Assembly (NCBI GenBank): GCA_014621425.1
Contig: JAANBB010000074.1
Location: 62,001 to 126,000 of the forward strand
Reading direction: 5' to 3'
DNA length: 64,000 nt
Origin: Cylindrodendrum hubeiense
Lineage: Eukaryota > Ascomycota > Sordariomycetes > Hypocreales > Nectriaceae
Of the stretch, positions 1 to 11,216 are shown one piece after another (within the stretch, counting starts at the first letter, position 1; every line of letters starts with the position of its first letter). Under the pieces are notes generated by a model, which saw only the letters and a list, made by a program, of their open reading frames with translations, did not search any database and was not told where the DNA came from. Position numbers and translations under genes: made by a program.

Positions 1-128
1 CCACCCACCGAATTGACGGCGTTCCTACCCAGTTCGCTCTGTCCGAGGCGCTCGACAACACCCGAGCTGACCTTCAGGCTTGGGCCGCTAAGAACAACGT
101 CAAGTCCCCCAAGGAGTACCTGTCCTGA
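1..128 (+). CDS. 3' end of an unidentified protein-coding gene (partial)
   Basis: An open frame runs in from the window edge (first full codon at base 3) and stops at TGA 126-128, giving 41 residues. The tail reads like a folded domain end, with an acidic/alanine-rich helix (ALSEALDNTRADLQAW) and the terminus SPKEYLS. G/C-ending codons match the neighbouring real genes. I do not recognise the family from so short a piece. The start and any upstream introns lie outside the window. Confidence 0.6.
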   Translation, partial: THRIDGVPTQFALSEALDNTRADLQAWAAKNNVKSPKEYLS

Positions 129-962
129 ACAAGGATGGAAGGATGAGACGAGAATCCGAAAGCCCAAGGCTACGCCAGACGTAGCCACCACTCCCATTCG
201 GGAGGGCTCAAGGGCAGAGGAGGATGCGATCCGAGTGCCTGGCATTCGGGGGACATTGTCCTGTTGGCAGCAATGGAGGATAGATCTATATCTTATATGA
301 GCCCCAGATTGCGCCCCCTTGGTCAATTAGAAGGCCAGGGATGGTCTTGACGTAATTGGGAGAGTACCATCTTGATCATGGTAGACGCAAAAGAAATGGC
401 AGAGTTGATGCAGATCCTCGCCGCAAGGCCGTGGGACTGCCCTGTCATTGAGTAATGAGGAATTGAAAAGGCGGTTGATGATGATTATCTGAGTGCACAT
501 CGCTTGATTTGTTTAAAATTGCTGATCCGGTTCCAATTGAAGTCGTGATGCGGAATTGTGCAATCGTAGCGGTATGGTTGTGCTCATGGTGTCCCATGAC
601 ATGTCGCTGGTTGTTATCAGGCAGGAGGGCACTTCCTACCTCCCTCCCATTGGGGAAATTCCAGCAGAGCTATCCGTAATCCCCACCAAGTTCATCCCAC
701 CAACACCATCACAAAGCATAGCTCAACTCTTATACAATAGCGCCACACAACCGCGCATTTAGGGTTGAAGGCGACTGAGGACATCGTGTTTATTCAAGAG
801 AAATTCTTCAGCGGCGGATTTGTTTCCTCTGTCCAAGGTCTGACAGAACAGGTTCGTCCTCAGCGTCACATGTACAAGACGAGAATAACCGCACCGCGTC
901 GGGTGTCAGGGCATCCAGTGCTTCAAATTGAGGCTTCAATTTAACCATCTCAAGGTTCGAAG
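129..962. other. Intergenic: 3' flank of the partial gene and HTD2 promoter
   Basis: No convincing coding frame on either strand. The short ORFs here lack codon bias and recognisable sequence. It probably holds the 3' UTR of the upstream gene and the promoter/5' UTR of HTD2. Confidence 0.5.
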
Positions 963-2067
963 ATGAGGGCGTTTTCAGGAGTCGTTCCGGGGCTGGGTCG
1001 CCAGTGCGGCCATCTCGGGCGTCGAGCATATACCGCATCACCATCGTCAGCCTCAACATCATCCATCCTCGCCGCCATGGACGCCATCAAAGCCCGCCCG
1101 CCCAAAATCATCCCCGACTATCTCACCCCAATGTCGTCTCACCTCCTCACCACAACCCTCACCGACCTGCTCCACTCCCCGCGCCCATCGTCGCCGACTA
1201 TCGCCTCCCCGCCGCACATCCTCCCGCAGGGCCACCACCTCGTCTACTTCCCCATCCAGCTCCCGCCCTCGGCGCTCATCCCCGACGGCGCAGACCCCGG
1301 CCATTCGCCCGGCGCGCCGTTTACGCGGCGCGTCTGGGCTGGCGGTGAGTTGACGTTCGGCACGAGGGCCGCCGAGATGCGGCTGGATGGACGGCCGGTC
1401 ATGTGCCGAGAGAAGGTTGAGGATGTTGAGCTAAGAGGAAAGGACGGCGATGAGAGGGTGTTTGTGGATGTGTGGAGGAAGTATGGCCTTGGGCATGAGG
1501 ATACTGAGTCAAGGCCCGAGTGGGAGATTGAGGAACGGCGTACGCTCGTCTTTATGCGACAGCAGGAGATATCATCCTCTGCTTCTACATCCCGTCACAT
1601 CAAATGCATGCTTCCCCATCCTTTTTACATAATCTCAAGATGCTCTTATACTAACACCGACACCAGACCCTCACCCTCCCTCTCACTCCCTCTCCCTCAC
1701 TCCCTCGCCCACTCACCTGTTCCATTTCTCTGCCCTCTCCTTCAACGCCCACGCCATCCACTTCGATCCGTTCTACGCCCGCGATGTCGACGGCCACCGT
1801 GCCCTACTCGTCCACGGGCCTTTGACCCTCACTCTCATGCTGCGCGTCCTCGCCGATCGTCTGGGCGAGGGCGTCTACGTGCGTCGCTTCACCTACCGCA
1901 ACCACGCGCCACTCTATGTCAACGAACGTATGACTGTGTCTTTGCGCAAGGTATCTGGCAATAGCGAGACTCAGGGCCGTTGGGATGTCTGGGTTGAGGG
2001 GCCTGAGGGTGGGTTGGCTGTCAAAGGAACCGCCGAGGTCGTGCCCATGGGAGAAAATAAGGTATGA
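963..2067 (+). CDS. HTD2: Hydroxyacyl-thioester dehydratase type 2, mitochondrial (Htd2-like)
   Basis: Predicted 343 residues from two exons, 963-1593 and 1667-2067, with intron 1594-1666 (branch CTAAC at 1651, acceptor CAG). The donor GTCACA is weak, but it keeps the phase and lies just after the conserved ERRTLVFMR block. Residues 1-40 are rich in Arg/Ser/Ala without acids, as in a mitochondrial presequence. The N-terminal half carries the family stretch HLVYFPIQLPP and RRVWAGGEL. Exon 2 carries the hotdog signature FSALSFNAHAIHFD and LLVHGPL, containing the dehydratase His. The family dehydrates 3-hydroxyacyl-ACP in mitochondrial type II fatty-acid synthesis (lipoate precursor supply). The protein family call is firm; the exact splice donor is the uncertain part. 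Confidence 0.8.
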
Positions 2068-2345
2068 TAATAGGAATGAATGTATGATATGAACCATTCG
2101 AATTGTACTATAGAAAAGGCCGATAGACTAGCAAGACTTCTAGATCTAGATCTTTAAAGATGCGTCTGGCAATACACGAGGGACCAGGACGCGCCCCTTA
2201 TTCTCAACTTTCCGACTCCATTTTCAGACAACCGACTATAACACAAAAGATCTATTCTTTGTTGACATGAGCAGTTTTATACTCAACACGTCCATATATA
2301 TCGTACATTTCGTACATTTGGCTTTTCTTGCATCTTGTCCAATGT

Positions 2346-5300
2346 CTAGGCAAACCCGAACACTTCGCCAATAGCCAAAGTGTTGCTACGCACGCCCGTG
2401 AGCGTGACAAGGATGGCTACAAGGTCAAGCACGAGGAGCAAGACACCCGCAAGCATGAAACGCGGGTTGAAGACGCGGTACAGCATAAGGTGGCGGCGCA
2501 GCCAGCCCGCCCAGCTCATAGTGGCCAGGGCCTCAACGGCAAAGTAGGCGATAAAGACGCCTAGGCCGCGCGCAACTGTCTCTAGGACACCCCTCTGTTT
2601 AGGACCGACCTTCCAGACGGCGAGGAGAGGCACCGATGCGGCGGCGACGATCTGGCCAGGAAAGGTGTTGAGTGCGACGACGATGGGTGTCCAGGGGTAG
2701 CGAACGGTGAATAGAGGGATAAATGCGCTGTCCCACTGGATGCTAGCCAGCGTCGCCTGGTGACCCGTCTTGAAGTAGTAAAAGTTTCCGAGGACAGCAA
2801 GCATGACGGGGCCAATGGGTTCGGTCTTGAGGTCGTTGAGATCGAGGATCTCGGCAAGTGAGAGAATCTGCCACATCATGATGGCAAGCGATCCAGCACC
2901 CATGGGCTTGGAGAGGACGAGACATCCCATAAGAATGTTGAGAGGCAGAAGCAGATATCTGGCGCCGATGGCGTTGGCGTATCCCAGAATAGTCACAGTA
3001 GGACGGCCTGAACTAGAAGCCGAGGATAAGATGGACACACACGGAGGCGCCCAAATGAAGGCGGTGGTTCCAGCAACAAAGGCTAGAGCAAGGACCATCT
3101 GAGCCACATAGACGCCGATGGTCTTGAATGTACCCTCGGGTAGTTTTCCTGAGAGCCAGTCGCTGTTATCAGCAGCGTCAATGACCCAGTATCCCGCAGC
3201 CAAGAGCAAACCACCGCGGAATACGTAGCCGATCCATGTGGGCGCAAGGCCCTCGTACGATCTCGTCGGGGTGAGGAAGGACTTGATGATGGATGGGAGT
3301 GCAATGAAAACAACAAAGGGAATGATGAGCTGCCACGGGGCCGATGTCGACGACGCAGATGATGAGTAGTACGTAGAGGTACAGTACGGCATCTGCTCCT
3401 CACGGCAGAGCTTCGAGTACGATGCTAGACGTCCAAGGACTATGAACGAAACGGAGTGATATACAGCCATAGTGCGGTCAACCTTGGACTCGATGCGGAA
3501 AGAGGCGATGGCACTGGCAACGCCAAACGTGGTGATAAAGAAGAGCAGGATAGAGTCTTCCCAGATGGTGAACGAGTTGGAGGCGAAGCCGATTGACTGG
3601 CTGACGGTAAAAATGACGGCCAACCAGCCCCAGAAAGACGTCGGGAAGATGTTGAGAAGCCCCTTTCCTGCCTCATGGAGGGACGATCCCACACCGATCA
3701 GTAGCAAGACGATGACCAGCGCGGCGAGGCCGTCCATAGGCTGCTGGCGATAAACGGCAACGCCGATGAGAACTGCCAGAGTGAAGAGCAGCTTTGGGTC
3801 CCACATGCCCTTGAGCAGATCCCTGTGGAAGATCTCGTCAGGCTGAGAGGCAATGTCGCCCCTGAATCCCATGAGCTCCAGCTTCCTCTCTGCGTGGTCC
3901 AGCTCGGCGTTATTAGTAACAACGAACTCGTCATCTTCGTCGCGGGATGAGTACATCACCAGGATCACAACCCCAAGGCCGAAGACTACGATGCCCATAA
4001 CCATACGGGGAACATCAAAGCGAGCCCAGAGGCTCTTGCAAACACTCAGAGTCTCTGCCTGGAACTGAGTGAAGGCTGAGTAGATGGCACGGTCATCCTT
4101 GGTCAATGACGAGGCCACCGACCACAAAGCGGCGGGCGAACCCTCTTCGTTTGTCTGAGCGATTCCACGGGCCTTGGCATAGGAGGTTTGGTATCTCTCG
4201 ATTCCAGCAGACGCAACTCGCGAGACGGTCGCGAGGTTCCGCCAGTTATTTCCCTTGACACCAGCAAATGCTTCTTCGATAGGGCCTCCCAGGTTGTTGT
4301 AGGGGATAGGGATGCCAAGGAGCAGTGCCAGTGTGGGAACAAGATCGATTTGGTTCACTGGTCGGATCTTGGCATTTGCGGGAGGAGTCACGAACTCGGG
4401 CGAGGTTCTACCGAAGAAGGGCTTCTTCGAGTACATCCAAAGAGCAGCCTCGACCTCATCGTCACTCTCGCCGCCGTGGTCGCCCTTGCTATCCATACCA
4501 TGGTCTCCCATGACGACCAGGAGCGTCTTGTCGTCAATGGTTTCAACCAGCTTTCGAATGAATTCATCCATCTGCCGAAGCTTGGCGGCCATAGCGGGAT
4601 GGCCCGGTCCGTATCGATGTCCAGCGTGGTCAACGCCAAGGCAATGCCCAATAAGCACATCCCAGTCTCCCTTTCGCTCCGGCTTCATCAGAGGAAAGAT
4701 GTTGTCAATAACACCATTGTCCACGGTGTGCAGATCATATACGTTGAAGCTGTCATAGGCCTTACTGATATTCGACTCGAAGTATCCTGGGAACAGGGAC
4801 CACCACGTATCGTCACCGAGATGGGCAATCTTCTTTCCTGCATCCTTCAACTGCATCAAGAGGTTATCCTCCGAAATGGCTGTGCCCGCAAAGTTGCTAC
4901 CCGCATCGATAAAGGTCGGGAGTGTGCCGGTCGTCAGGCCCTTGAGTCGTTGTAGGGTCGTCGTCGGGGGGTCCGCGATAAAGGGTCGAAGGAACGCGTT
5001 CTGGGGCGACTTGGCAGCCGTCTCGTAAAGGAATGGGAAGCCATTGTGGAAGTTTTGGGCGTGCTCCGGGTCTTCGGGGACCGTAAAGTCATATCGGAGC
5101 GCGTCAACCAGGACAACAACAGCCCGGTCGAACGACTTGGGATGCCAGCAGCCGCCATCCACATTCAGGAGGCCCTTGGTGTTCTCGATCGGGGGCTGGG
5201 TGCAGTTGGACTTCTCCTCAAGCACCAGGCGGGTGAGGAGAAAGCCGCTGGTGAAAAGCCAGATGCCGATGGCGTGCACGACGATTAACCAGCCCCAGAA

Positions 5301-5543
5301 GGCGAGGGTCCATCGCCAGCGCCTCTCAAAGACGGCATGGCGCTGGTTGTCAAGCTTCTCGCGGTGCTCCTCCAGCACGGCGATGTTCTCCATGGCGGGA
5401 GGCAGGCCCTGTTTCGCGACAGTGGTCTTCTGGGCGTCTTGGGCGCGCTTGGCCTTGGCCCACTGCTCAGCGATGGCGTTGTACTCGGACGGCGAGGCCT
5501 GGCCTTGCGGCTTGGCCTTGGGTTTGGGGCTTCGTGGAGGCAT
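2346..5543 (-). CDS. GPI13: GPI ethanolamine phosphate transferase 3 (PIG-O/Gpi13)
   Basis: Single uninterrupted 1065-residue frame. It has a cytosolic basic/Pro-rich N-terminus, a first membrane helix around residues 78-103, then an ER-lumenal alkaline-phosphatase-like domain. Metal and nucleophile motifs are visible: VVVLVDALRYDF near 140, GVDHAGHRYGPGH near 305 and VMGDHGMDSKGDHGG near 345. From about residue 510 on there are a dozen or more hydrophobic segments, the usual multi-pass C-terminus. The enzyme adds phosphoethanolamine to the third mannose of the GPI precursor, the group later joined to protein. Length matches the family. Start chosen at the only ATG before the conserved region. 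A GTCGCA hexamer repeat lies just upstream. The antisense ORFs over this gene are shadows. Confidence 0.95.
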   Translation of the reverse strand: MPPRSPKPKAKPQGQASPSEYNAIAEQWAKAKRAQDAQKTTVAKQGLPPAMENIAVLEEHREKLDNQRHAVFERRWRWTLAFWGWLIVVHAIGIWLFTSGFLLTRLVLEEKSNCTQPPIENTKGLLNVDGGCWHPKSFDRAVVVLVDALRYDFTVPEDPEHAQNFHNGFPFLYETAAKSPQNAFLRPFIADPPTTTLQRLKGLTTGTLPTFIDAGSNFAGTAISEDNLLMQLKDAGKKIAHLGDDTWWSLFPGYFESNISKAYDSFNVYDLHTVDNGVIDNIFPLMKPERKGDWDVLIGHCLGVDHAGHRYGPGHPAMAAKLRQMDEFIRKLVETIDDKTLLVVMGDHGMDSKGDHGGESDDEVEAALWMYSKKPFFGRTSPEFVTPPANAKIRPVNQIDLVPTLALLLGIPIPYNNLGGPIEEAFAGVKGNNWRNLATVSRVASAGIERYQTSYAKARGIAQTNEEGSPAALWSVASSLTKDDRAIYSAFTQFQAETLSVCKSLWARFDVPRMVMGIVVFGLGVVILVMYSSRDEDDEFVVTNNAELDHAERKLELMGFRGDIASQPDEIFHRDLLKGMWDPKLLFTLAVLIGVAVYRQQPMDGLAALVIVLLLIGVGSSLHEAGKGLLNIFPTSFWGWLAVIFTVSQSIGFASNSFTIWEDSILLFFITTFGVASAIASFRIESKVDRTMAVYHSVSFIVLGRLASYSKLCREEQMPYCTSTYYSSSASSTSAPWQLIIPFVVFIALPSIIKSFLTPTRSYEGLAPTWIGYVFRGGLLLAAGYWVIDAADNSDWLSGKLPEGTFKTIGVYVAQMVLALAFVAGTTAFIWAPPCVSILSSASSSGRPTVTILGYANAIGARYLLLPLNILMGCLVLSKPMGAGSLAIMMWQILSLAEILDLNDLKTEPIGPVMLAVLGNFYYFKTGHQATLASIQWDSAFIPLFTVRYPWTPIVVALNTFPGQIVAAASVPLLAVWKVGPKQRGVLETVARGLGVFIAYFAVEALATMSWAGWLRRHLMLYRVFNPRFMLAGVLLLVLDLVAILVTLTGVRSNTLAIGEVFGFA

Positions 5544-6267
5544 TGTTCAGCGGTGGTTCGGGTTCGGGGTTGCGGTCGCAGTCGCAGTCGCAGTCGCAAT
5601 CTGGCCCATTGAGTGCCCACGGGGCGTGGTGGATGAGGGCGAAGATACGGTGCTGAACGTGGCCTTTGAGCGCATCCGATGGTGAGGCGATATACGTAGT
5701 CGGCTCGCTGAGTTTGTCCGGTGGGCCTTTGAGGAGGAGCATGGGTGGAGCCGGCCGCGCCTTCCGTTCCAGGGGAGCTCCAGCGCCAATCCAACAAGAG
5801 ATGATGTCAGAAGGGACGGCCCCGCTGTAACTTTGCGACTTCAATTCATCATTTCCATGGACACAGAGTACTTCATATCTACCCACACATCACGTCGAAA
5901 TCAGGAAGCAACACAGTAAGAAGCAAGTCACATTATTCAATTCAATATCCCACACCTATGTGCAAAACTCTTTCCTTGATCCTTTGCCCGCCTGATCTTC
6001 TTTCTTGGAACCAAAGATTCATTCACCGAGACGTCTCAGTGTTCGTTCGTGTCTAACATCGAAAATCGAGATTGAGGGCGAAATGCAACAAATATGCCAC
6101 CTAGTATCCGGAACGCCGTGCAGCACCAGTATCCTGTCTCCAGATTGCCCCAACCCCGGAGGGCACGCGAAAAGCAAAAAGTGAAATAACCACCGCGAAA
6201 CTGCAGCAAGATTAGAGGGTGCGGACAGACCCAGTCCGCCATGACATACCATGGAAGCTTAGATTCT
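5544..6267. other. Intergenic: GPI13 promoter and 3' flank of the b561 gene
   Basis: About 0.7 kb between two minus-strand genes. It contains a short GTCGCA tandem repeat near 5574 and nothing I recognise as coding. Confidence 0.5.
5574..5601. repeat. Hexamer tandem repeat (GTCGCA)n
   Basis: Four to five near-perfect copies of GTCGCA within 60 bp upstream of the GPI13 start codon, so probably within its 5' UTR or core promoter. A simple-sequence tract; no function is evident. Confidence 0.8.
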
Positions 6268-9005
6268 CTAATCAAACATGTCTGCCCCACCAGGCTTGCT
6301 CGTCTCACTAGGCCGTCTTCGTTCTTGTCGTCGTCGTTTCCGGTTATCGGCCGCCGCAGATCCGGCTGGCGTGGGCTTTTCGGGTCCGGGTGGGGATGGA
6401 GTCATGGCGCTCCAGGTGCCATGACCCTGGCTATCGACCATGCTACCCATGCTCGACACAGTCTGGACCCCCAACGGGGTGGCAGGAGGAGGGAGGCCAG
6501 AGCCCGAGGGTCCTCCCTGTGCCGGCTGGCCCGAGTAGTAGGCCGAGTCCTTGCCTCGTCGAGTCTTAGCAAAGGCCGGGTTTGGTGGGGACAGGGTTGT
6601 TAGGCGCTCGTCTCCTTCTGCTCTCCGTTCAGCAGCCGACTCAGCTCTCCGTTGGCTCGAGTCTCGTCTGTATCGTCGGCGCCCCTGGGAGGGTGACTCT
6701 AATCCGGAAATGCTGCTCTCGGACTCTCTCCGACCTCTTGCCTTTATCGCTTCTTCCTCAGTGAGCCGGCGAAGCGTCACGTTTCTATCCCGATCGTCGT
6801 GGACCTTCAACTTGACACTCAGACTGGCAGGGGAGGCATATCGCACTCTATCCTCTGGGCGAGGCAGATCGCTTTCAGTGGCCATGGGTCCACCTAATGG
6901 AGGGGCTCTTCCTTGCCGAGACCGTTGAGGACGTGAGCCGGGGGAGATGCCGGAGTTATCGGATCCAGCAACTGCCAGGATGCCTTGCGGGTCGGTGGGC
7001 ATCAAGGGCATTGACACATGTTCGACGTCCTGCCTTGACCTAGACGGATGACCACTTGTAGCTGGCAGCAAAGTGCTAGCCGGCATGGTACTAGGCGGTA
7101 GAGTACTAGCTGGCATGGTGCTTGGCGGTAAGGTGCTCGGGGGAATGGTGCTGATATCTGTATGGGGCATGTATGGTCCTCGGTGCGGACGGGGTTCGAT
7201 ACTTGACTCGGTCAACCTCGACTCAGTCATCTCGGAAGACAAGACAGTTGAGCGGTCATAACCTGTCGGGCGTCGTTGGGGTGGGGGTCGACGGGCTGGT
7301 TTCCTGGTTGGCGACGGGTGCCCATCGCCAGTAAACCTAGAAACGGACGTGCCAGACCTCATATCCTCCTCGTCTCTCAGTCGCTGCTCCTCCTTATGGG
7401 CTCTTCGATCTGCCAACTTCTTTGCAAACCAGCCCATGCCAAGACCACCTAGGAAGCCCTTCGCAATGCCACCACTAGCACGCTCTTCCTGAGGCTTGCG
7501 GGATGGGCTCACATAAGATGAGTAATCAGATTCATCGAAACTTCGCCTCGAAAACCGGTTGGCGTGGGTTGCGCGCCGTGGAGTCGTCGGGGGTTGAGAA
7601 CTCAATCTTGAGTCCAGTCTTGAGTCCAGTCTTGAGTCCAATCCTGAGTCCACTCTCGAGTCGACTTCGCTTCTGGTCATAATCGTCGTGGCTGGGTTTC
7701 TAGTAGGCGGGGCTAGAGAGGTTTGGGTCAGGTCTGTTCCATGTCGAGTTGTCTGGGTCACATCGCTCGTGAAGTCAGTCATTGTCGGGGCGCCACGATT
7801 TGATCGATATCGTCGGGGTGTTTCGGTAGAAACGGCAGAGTATTCTTCATCCCGCCGTTGATCCCGCTTGTTCATGAGGCCAGAGACCAGTTTCCCAGCA
7901 CCGATTGCCACTGCAGCGCCGCCTAGGATCTTCATAAATCCGCCGCCGCCGCCACCGCTCTTCTGCGGAGGAAGTTCAGAGTACTTGTCGGACAAGTAGC
8001 TGGCGGAACCGCGTCTTGAGGCAATGACTTCTGTCGCACGACTGCGGTCAAGGGACGGAGATCGGCTGCGACTGTGGCTGCGGTCCTTATTCTTGTCCTT
8101 GTTCCGTCCTCGGGTCAGGGCCCATAAACCAGCACCAGCCGCAAGAGGGCCCAGCCATTTAGCTTTGCCGCCATGTTTCTCAGTCGGATGGTCCGATGCA
8201 AAATACTCAGATTCGGTAACTCTGGTACGGGTTGTCTCAGTGCGCGCAGAGCGTGCACCATCCATGTAAAACTCGCGGCGGCCTTCGGACTGGTAGCTCA
8301 GGATGAAATAGACAACGAACAAAAAGCCCATCCAAACAGCATAGAGGATAAAGAGGTATTTGGGAGAGCCGTAGAGGGTGAGCCCGAGTGGGACTTGGGT
8401 GATGCCCAAAAGTGCAATGGCTCGGCCGCACCATTGGTGGATCATAATGCGCAGAGACCGGGACTTGGTAATATGTCGGACCAATCGGCCTCCGACGATC
8501 TGAAGGATAAACATGGCGAAGATGGCAACGCCGATGCCATGATGTGGGTTGGTCAAACTTCTCTCGGGACCGACGGCGAAGTAGCCCAAGAGAAATACAG
8601 CCAGCAACATGATAGCAGCTAGGATGTTGACCTGGGCATGGTATTTGACGGCGAATCCGGGACGATGCGAGTAGAACCTCGCTGTCATGACGGAAAAGGG
8701 GATGAGGAGGAGGAATATTAAGGCACCCATTACAGCGTGGGCTGCAATCAGCGAATGGTATTGGGGGAGCGTCGAGAATCTGTTTCCCATGCCTGCACAA
8801 GAGCTGTTAGTATTCCATTGAGACACGCGAGCCCAACGCGAGGCATACCATTGTATCGCATAGTTTCAAAGTTGAGGCCCTGTAAATTGGGCAGTAGAAA
8901 GGTATTCTTGGAGAAATCCCAGGTTCCATCGCCAACAACCATGGTTTCTGAGTCGTAACTCACCGCACCAGGCGCGGAGAGTTCTTCTGCTGGAGTCGGC
9001 GCCAT
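6268..9005 (-). CDS. Cytochrome b561-like membrane protein with long disordered tail
   Basis: Predicted 893 residues; exons 8849-9005 and 6268-8792, intron 8793-8848 (GTATGC donor, CTAAC branch, TGCAG acceptor). About 50 N-terminal residues precede five hydrophobic helices (residues ~60-240). Four histidines are placed as b561 haem ligands: in AAHAVMG, KYHAQVN, HHGIGV and IHQWCGR. The family moves electrons across membranes, usually from ascorbate to ferric iron or monodehydroascorbate. The remaining ~650 residues are Ser/Arg/Pro-rich and look disordered: an RS-rich stretch, a glycine-rich hydrophobic patch, tandem DSRL units (7606-7675) and PPST/PAST units (7070-7150). Acceptor and direction of electron flow cannot be told from the sequence. 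No DOMON domain is visible at the N-terminus. Confidence 0.85.
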
Positions 9006-9659
9006 GACGGCGACGACGGGACGGACCGCAGTGTTTCAGTCAGAGCTGGGGAAGTGGTTCTCAGTGACGGTGAGGAATTCGAGGTTTCGCTGGGGATGGA
9101 AGCCGGAATGTTGTGGCGCGTACGTGCGTGGTCTTTTGGAGATAGGACGACGATATGGGTGTAGGAGCGGTCGGAGTTGGGCGTATGTTTGGATCGGAGT
9201 TGGGGAGATGTCTTAGGCTATCCACCGGAGCGGACGCATCTTGTTTTGGGGAGGTTTTCAGCTGAGTCGAAATTGAAAATCGGCGAGGATGGGACTTCAG
9301 ATTGTGCTTGGGAAAATATTGGAGCACCAGGTACCTTCGGGATCGTGATGTCGAAGGGTTTACGAGCAGACGGGGGAGGCAGCCTTCGGCTCCAACGCTG
9401 ATATCTGGTTGCGGGGTGACGCGCAAGACCCTTGTCAGACAACGCATTCTGTGGCGCGAGCTGTGGCTAGTGGAAGCGACTTTGGTGCAACGTTCGTAAT
9501 GGTGGCTCTTTTGTGGCTTGACTGCCTGCCACTAAGTGGGGGTGTGTGGCATGTTATCGCTGACCCAGCAATGTCTATCTTCACGTGACTGCATGACGAG
9601 GTATCATTGCAGCATTACAGCATTGTTGACACTTGCAAGGATTACTTCCACCACGATGG

Positions 9660-9924
9660 ATGAAGGCTGCAATTATTCTCACTACTGTCCTTGCGGGGCT
9701 TGCTGCTGCCATCGCAACTCGCAAAGATTTATCTATCCGCCGTGAGAGGCCTGGGATTAAATAAGATTAAACACCGCAGTAAATGTGTCGAGTGTGCCAA
9801 ACATTGCGAAGATGTTGGCGTTGGCAATGGCGCCGCTTCAAAAGCCGCATGCTACGTTCTTGAGTGCGGAATTGATGCATGTTATGACTTACACTCGGGA
9901 ATAAATAAAAACGGCAGCTGGTAG
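9660..9924 (+). pseudogene. Possible disrupted small secreted cysteine-rich protein gene
   Basis: ATG 9660 opens a frame whose first ~18 residues form a textbook signal peptide (MKAAIILTTVLAGLAAAIA), followed by charged residues ending in RRERP. That frame stops at TAA 9762-9764. The next frame (+1) then runs to TAG 9922-9924. It encodes a compact six-cysteine segment with spacing C-x2-C-x3-C ... C-x4-C-x4-C, ending in KNGSW. The best intron candidate (GTGAGA donor at 9742, CGCAG acceptor at 9779) is only 38 nt and leaves the phase wrong. As written, the signal peptide and the Cys-rich part are therefore out of frame. Likely explanations are a one-base indel in a decaying gene, a sequencing error, or an unrecognised splice. 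The overall plan fits small secreted proteins of plant- or insect-associated fungi. I assign no function. Confidence 0.4.
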
Positions 9925-11059
9925 CGTACTAATAGTATTGAATATGTAGTGCATCGTAGTGCATCGTTGAATGGGGTGTGACGAATGCATCAAGTTGAGG
10001 GGAAGAGGATACACATGAAAAAGAGCGTCTATTTCAAAACCCACACTATCCCTCTACCGGTCAGTGGTGGCACTTTATAGAAATGTAAAATCCTCTCTTT
10101 ACTCTCGGTTTTCCCACGCGAAGATGCAGTACCACAGACTCCATAAGGATAATCGGGCTCTGATCAAGACACCCGAGAGATAATACATGTGATCCACCGC
10201 GATCCACCCGAGGCCATGCAGCAAGACCCTGCAAAAGGTACCTTGGCTTGCTTGGACATGGCCCGTCATAACACTACCCCGTATAGCAGCTGCCAAATCT
10301 GCCAAAAAATCATGCCAGCCCGTCCCTAGATGAAACAAACGCACACATGGCTCATTCGCACTTCGCAGTTGGTTCATGCCTGAACTGGCCGCCAAGATTC
10401 TGCCCTGTGAGGCAATAGCTCGGCTCGTCCCGGCGTCACCAGCCGTGGCATTCAGTCGGCGAACAACCCCCCGGCTCCGAGATGTCGCCGCTACTAGGCA
10501 CAATGAAGCAGGCCAGACATCGGCCGAACCTTGCGACAGCTACAGGCTGGCGAGTGCAACGAGGTTAACTCACTTATCTCAAACGCTTGACTAGCAAACC
10601 CCTGCACGTCCGGAGGATGTCAACCAAGTAAATCATCACGCCTCTTCCCCGCGCCCGAACACCCGCCGAGCAAACAGACTTGGCGTCAACGGATTGTTTC
10701 CTAAAGCCCATCAGCGTCATTGTTCAACTCGCATCGGTCGTCGAACTCTTCTGCATGCCATATTTCGATTGCCAGTGGGTGCCAGCTCGGCGAGGAGCTT
10801 CCCCTTGGCTTGTGCTCTGAAACCTCCCCATCCTGAACTAGAGGCCCTCAGCCACCCCCCCACCAGTGAAGGATTCCAGGAGACTGGGATGCCGAAATAA
10901 TCTCTATTGCGTGTATACTGCGTAGTGCACGATCTTCCCAAATCAGCCCGTTTCCGAAACGCGAATGTCACCCTGTGCCATTGTTTCAATTTGCCCTATA
11001 CGCATCCTCCCGCCATCGGGGGGGATTAGCCTATGGCCTCAGTATGCCTCGAGACGCTG

Positions 11060-11065
11060 TATAAA
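11060..11065 (+). promoter_or_regulatory. TATA-like box upstream of the GH5 gene
   Basis: TATAAA lies about 157 bp before the GH5 start codon and is followed by a pyrimidine-rich stretch of the kind common at fungal transcription starts. Placement is plausible but not proven. Confidence 0.4.
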
Positions 11066-11216
11066 GCAACTGTCTCTTCTTTTCCTTGCTTCCGACATCC
11101 TTCCAAGCCATCGCACCTTGTGACAGCTTCTTCAGTCTCTCCTTTTACAGCTTCTGGTCTCGTTCATTCTCTCATTTATACCATCTTTCGAGTACCGGCT
11201 ACCCGACATCCTTGCA

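Larger units (their letters stand above)
9006..11216. other. Divergent promoter region between b561 gene and GH5 gene
   Basis: About 2.2 kb between divergently transcribed genes. Apart from the possible broken secreted-peptide gene at 9660-9924 and a TATA-like box at 11060, nothing coding stands out. Confidence 0.5.

Noticed and set aside
1540..1666. Alternative HTD2 donor GTACGC at 1540 (same phase)
   Set aside because: It would remove the conserved RRTLVFMR block, so the donor at 1594 is preferred despite its weaker consensus.
4188..4955. 255-codon plus-strand ORF
   Set aside because: Antisense shadow of GPI13, which has complete conserved motifs.
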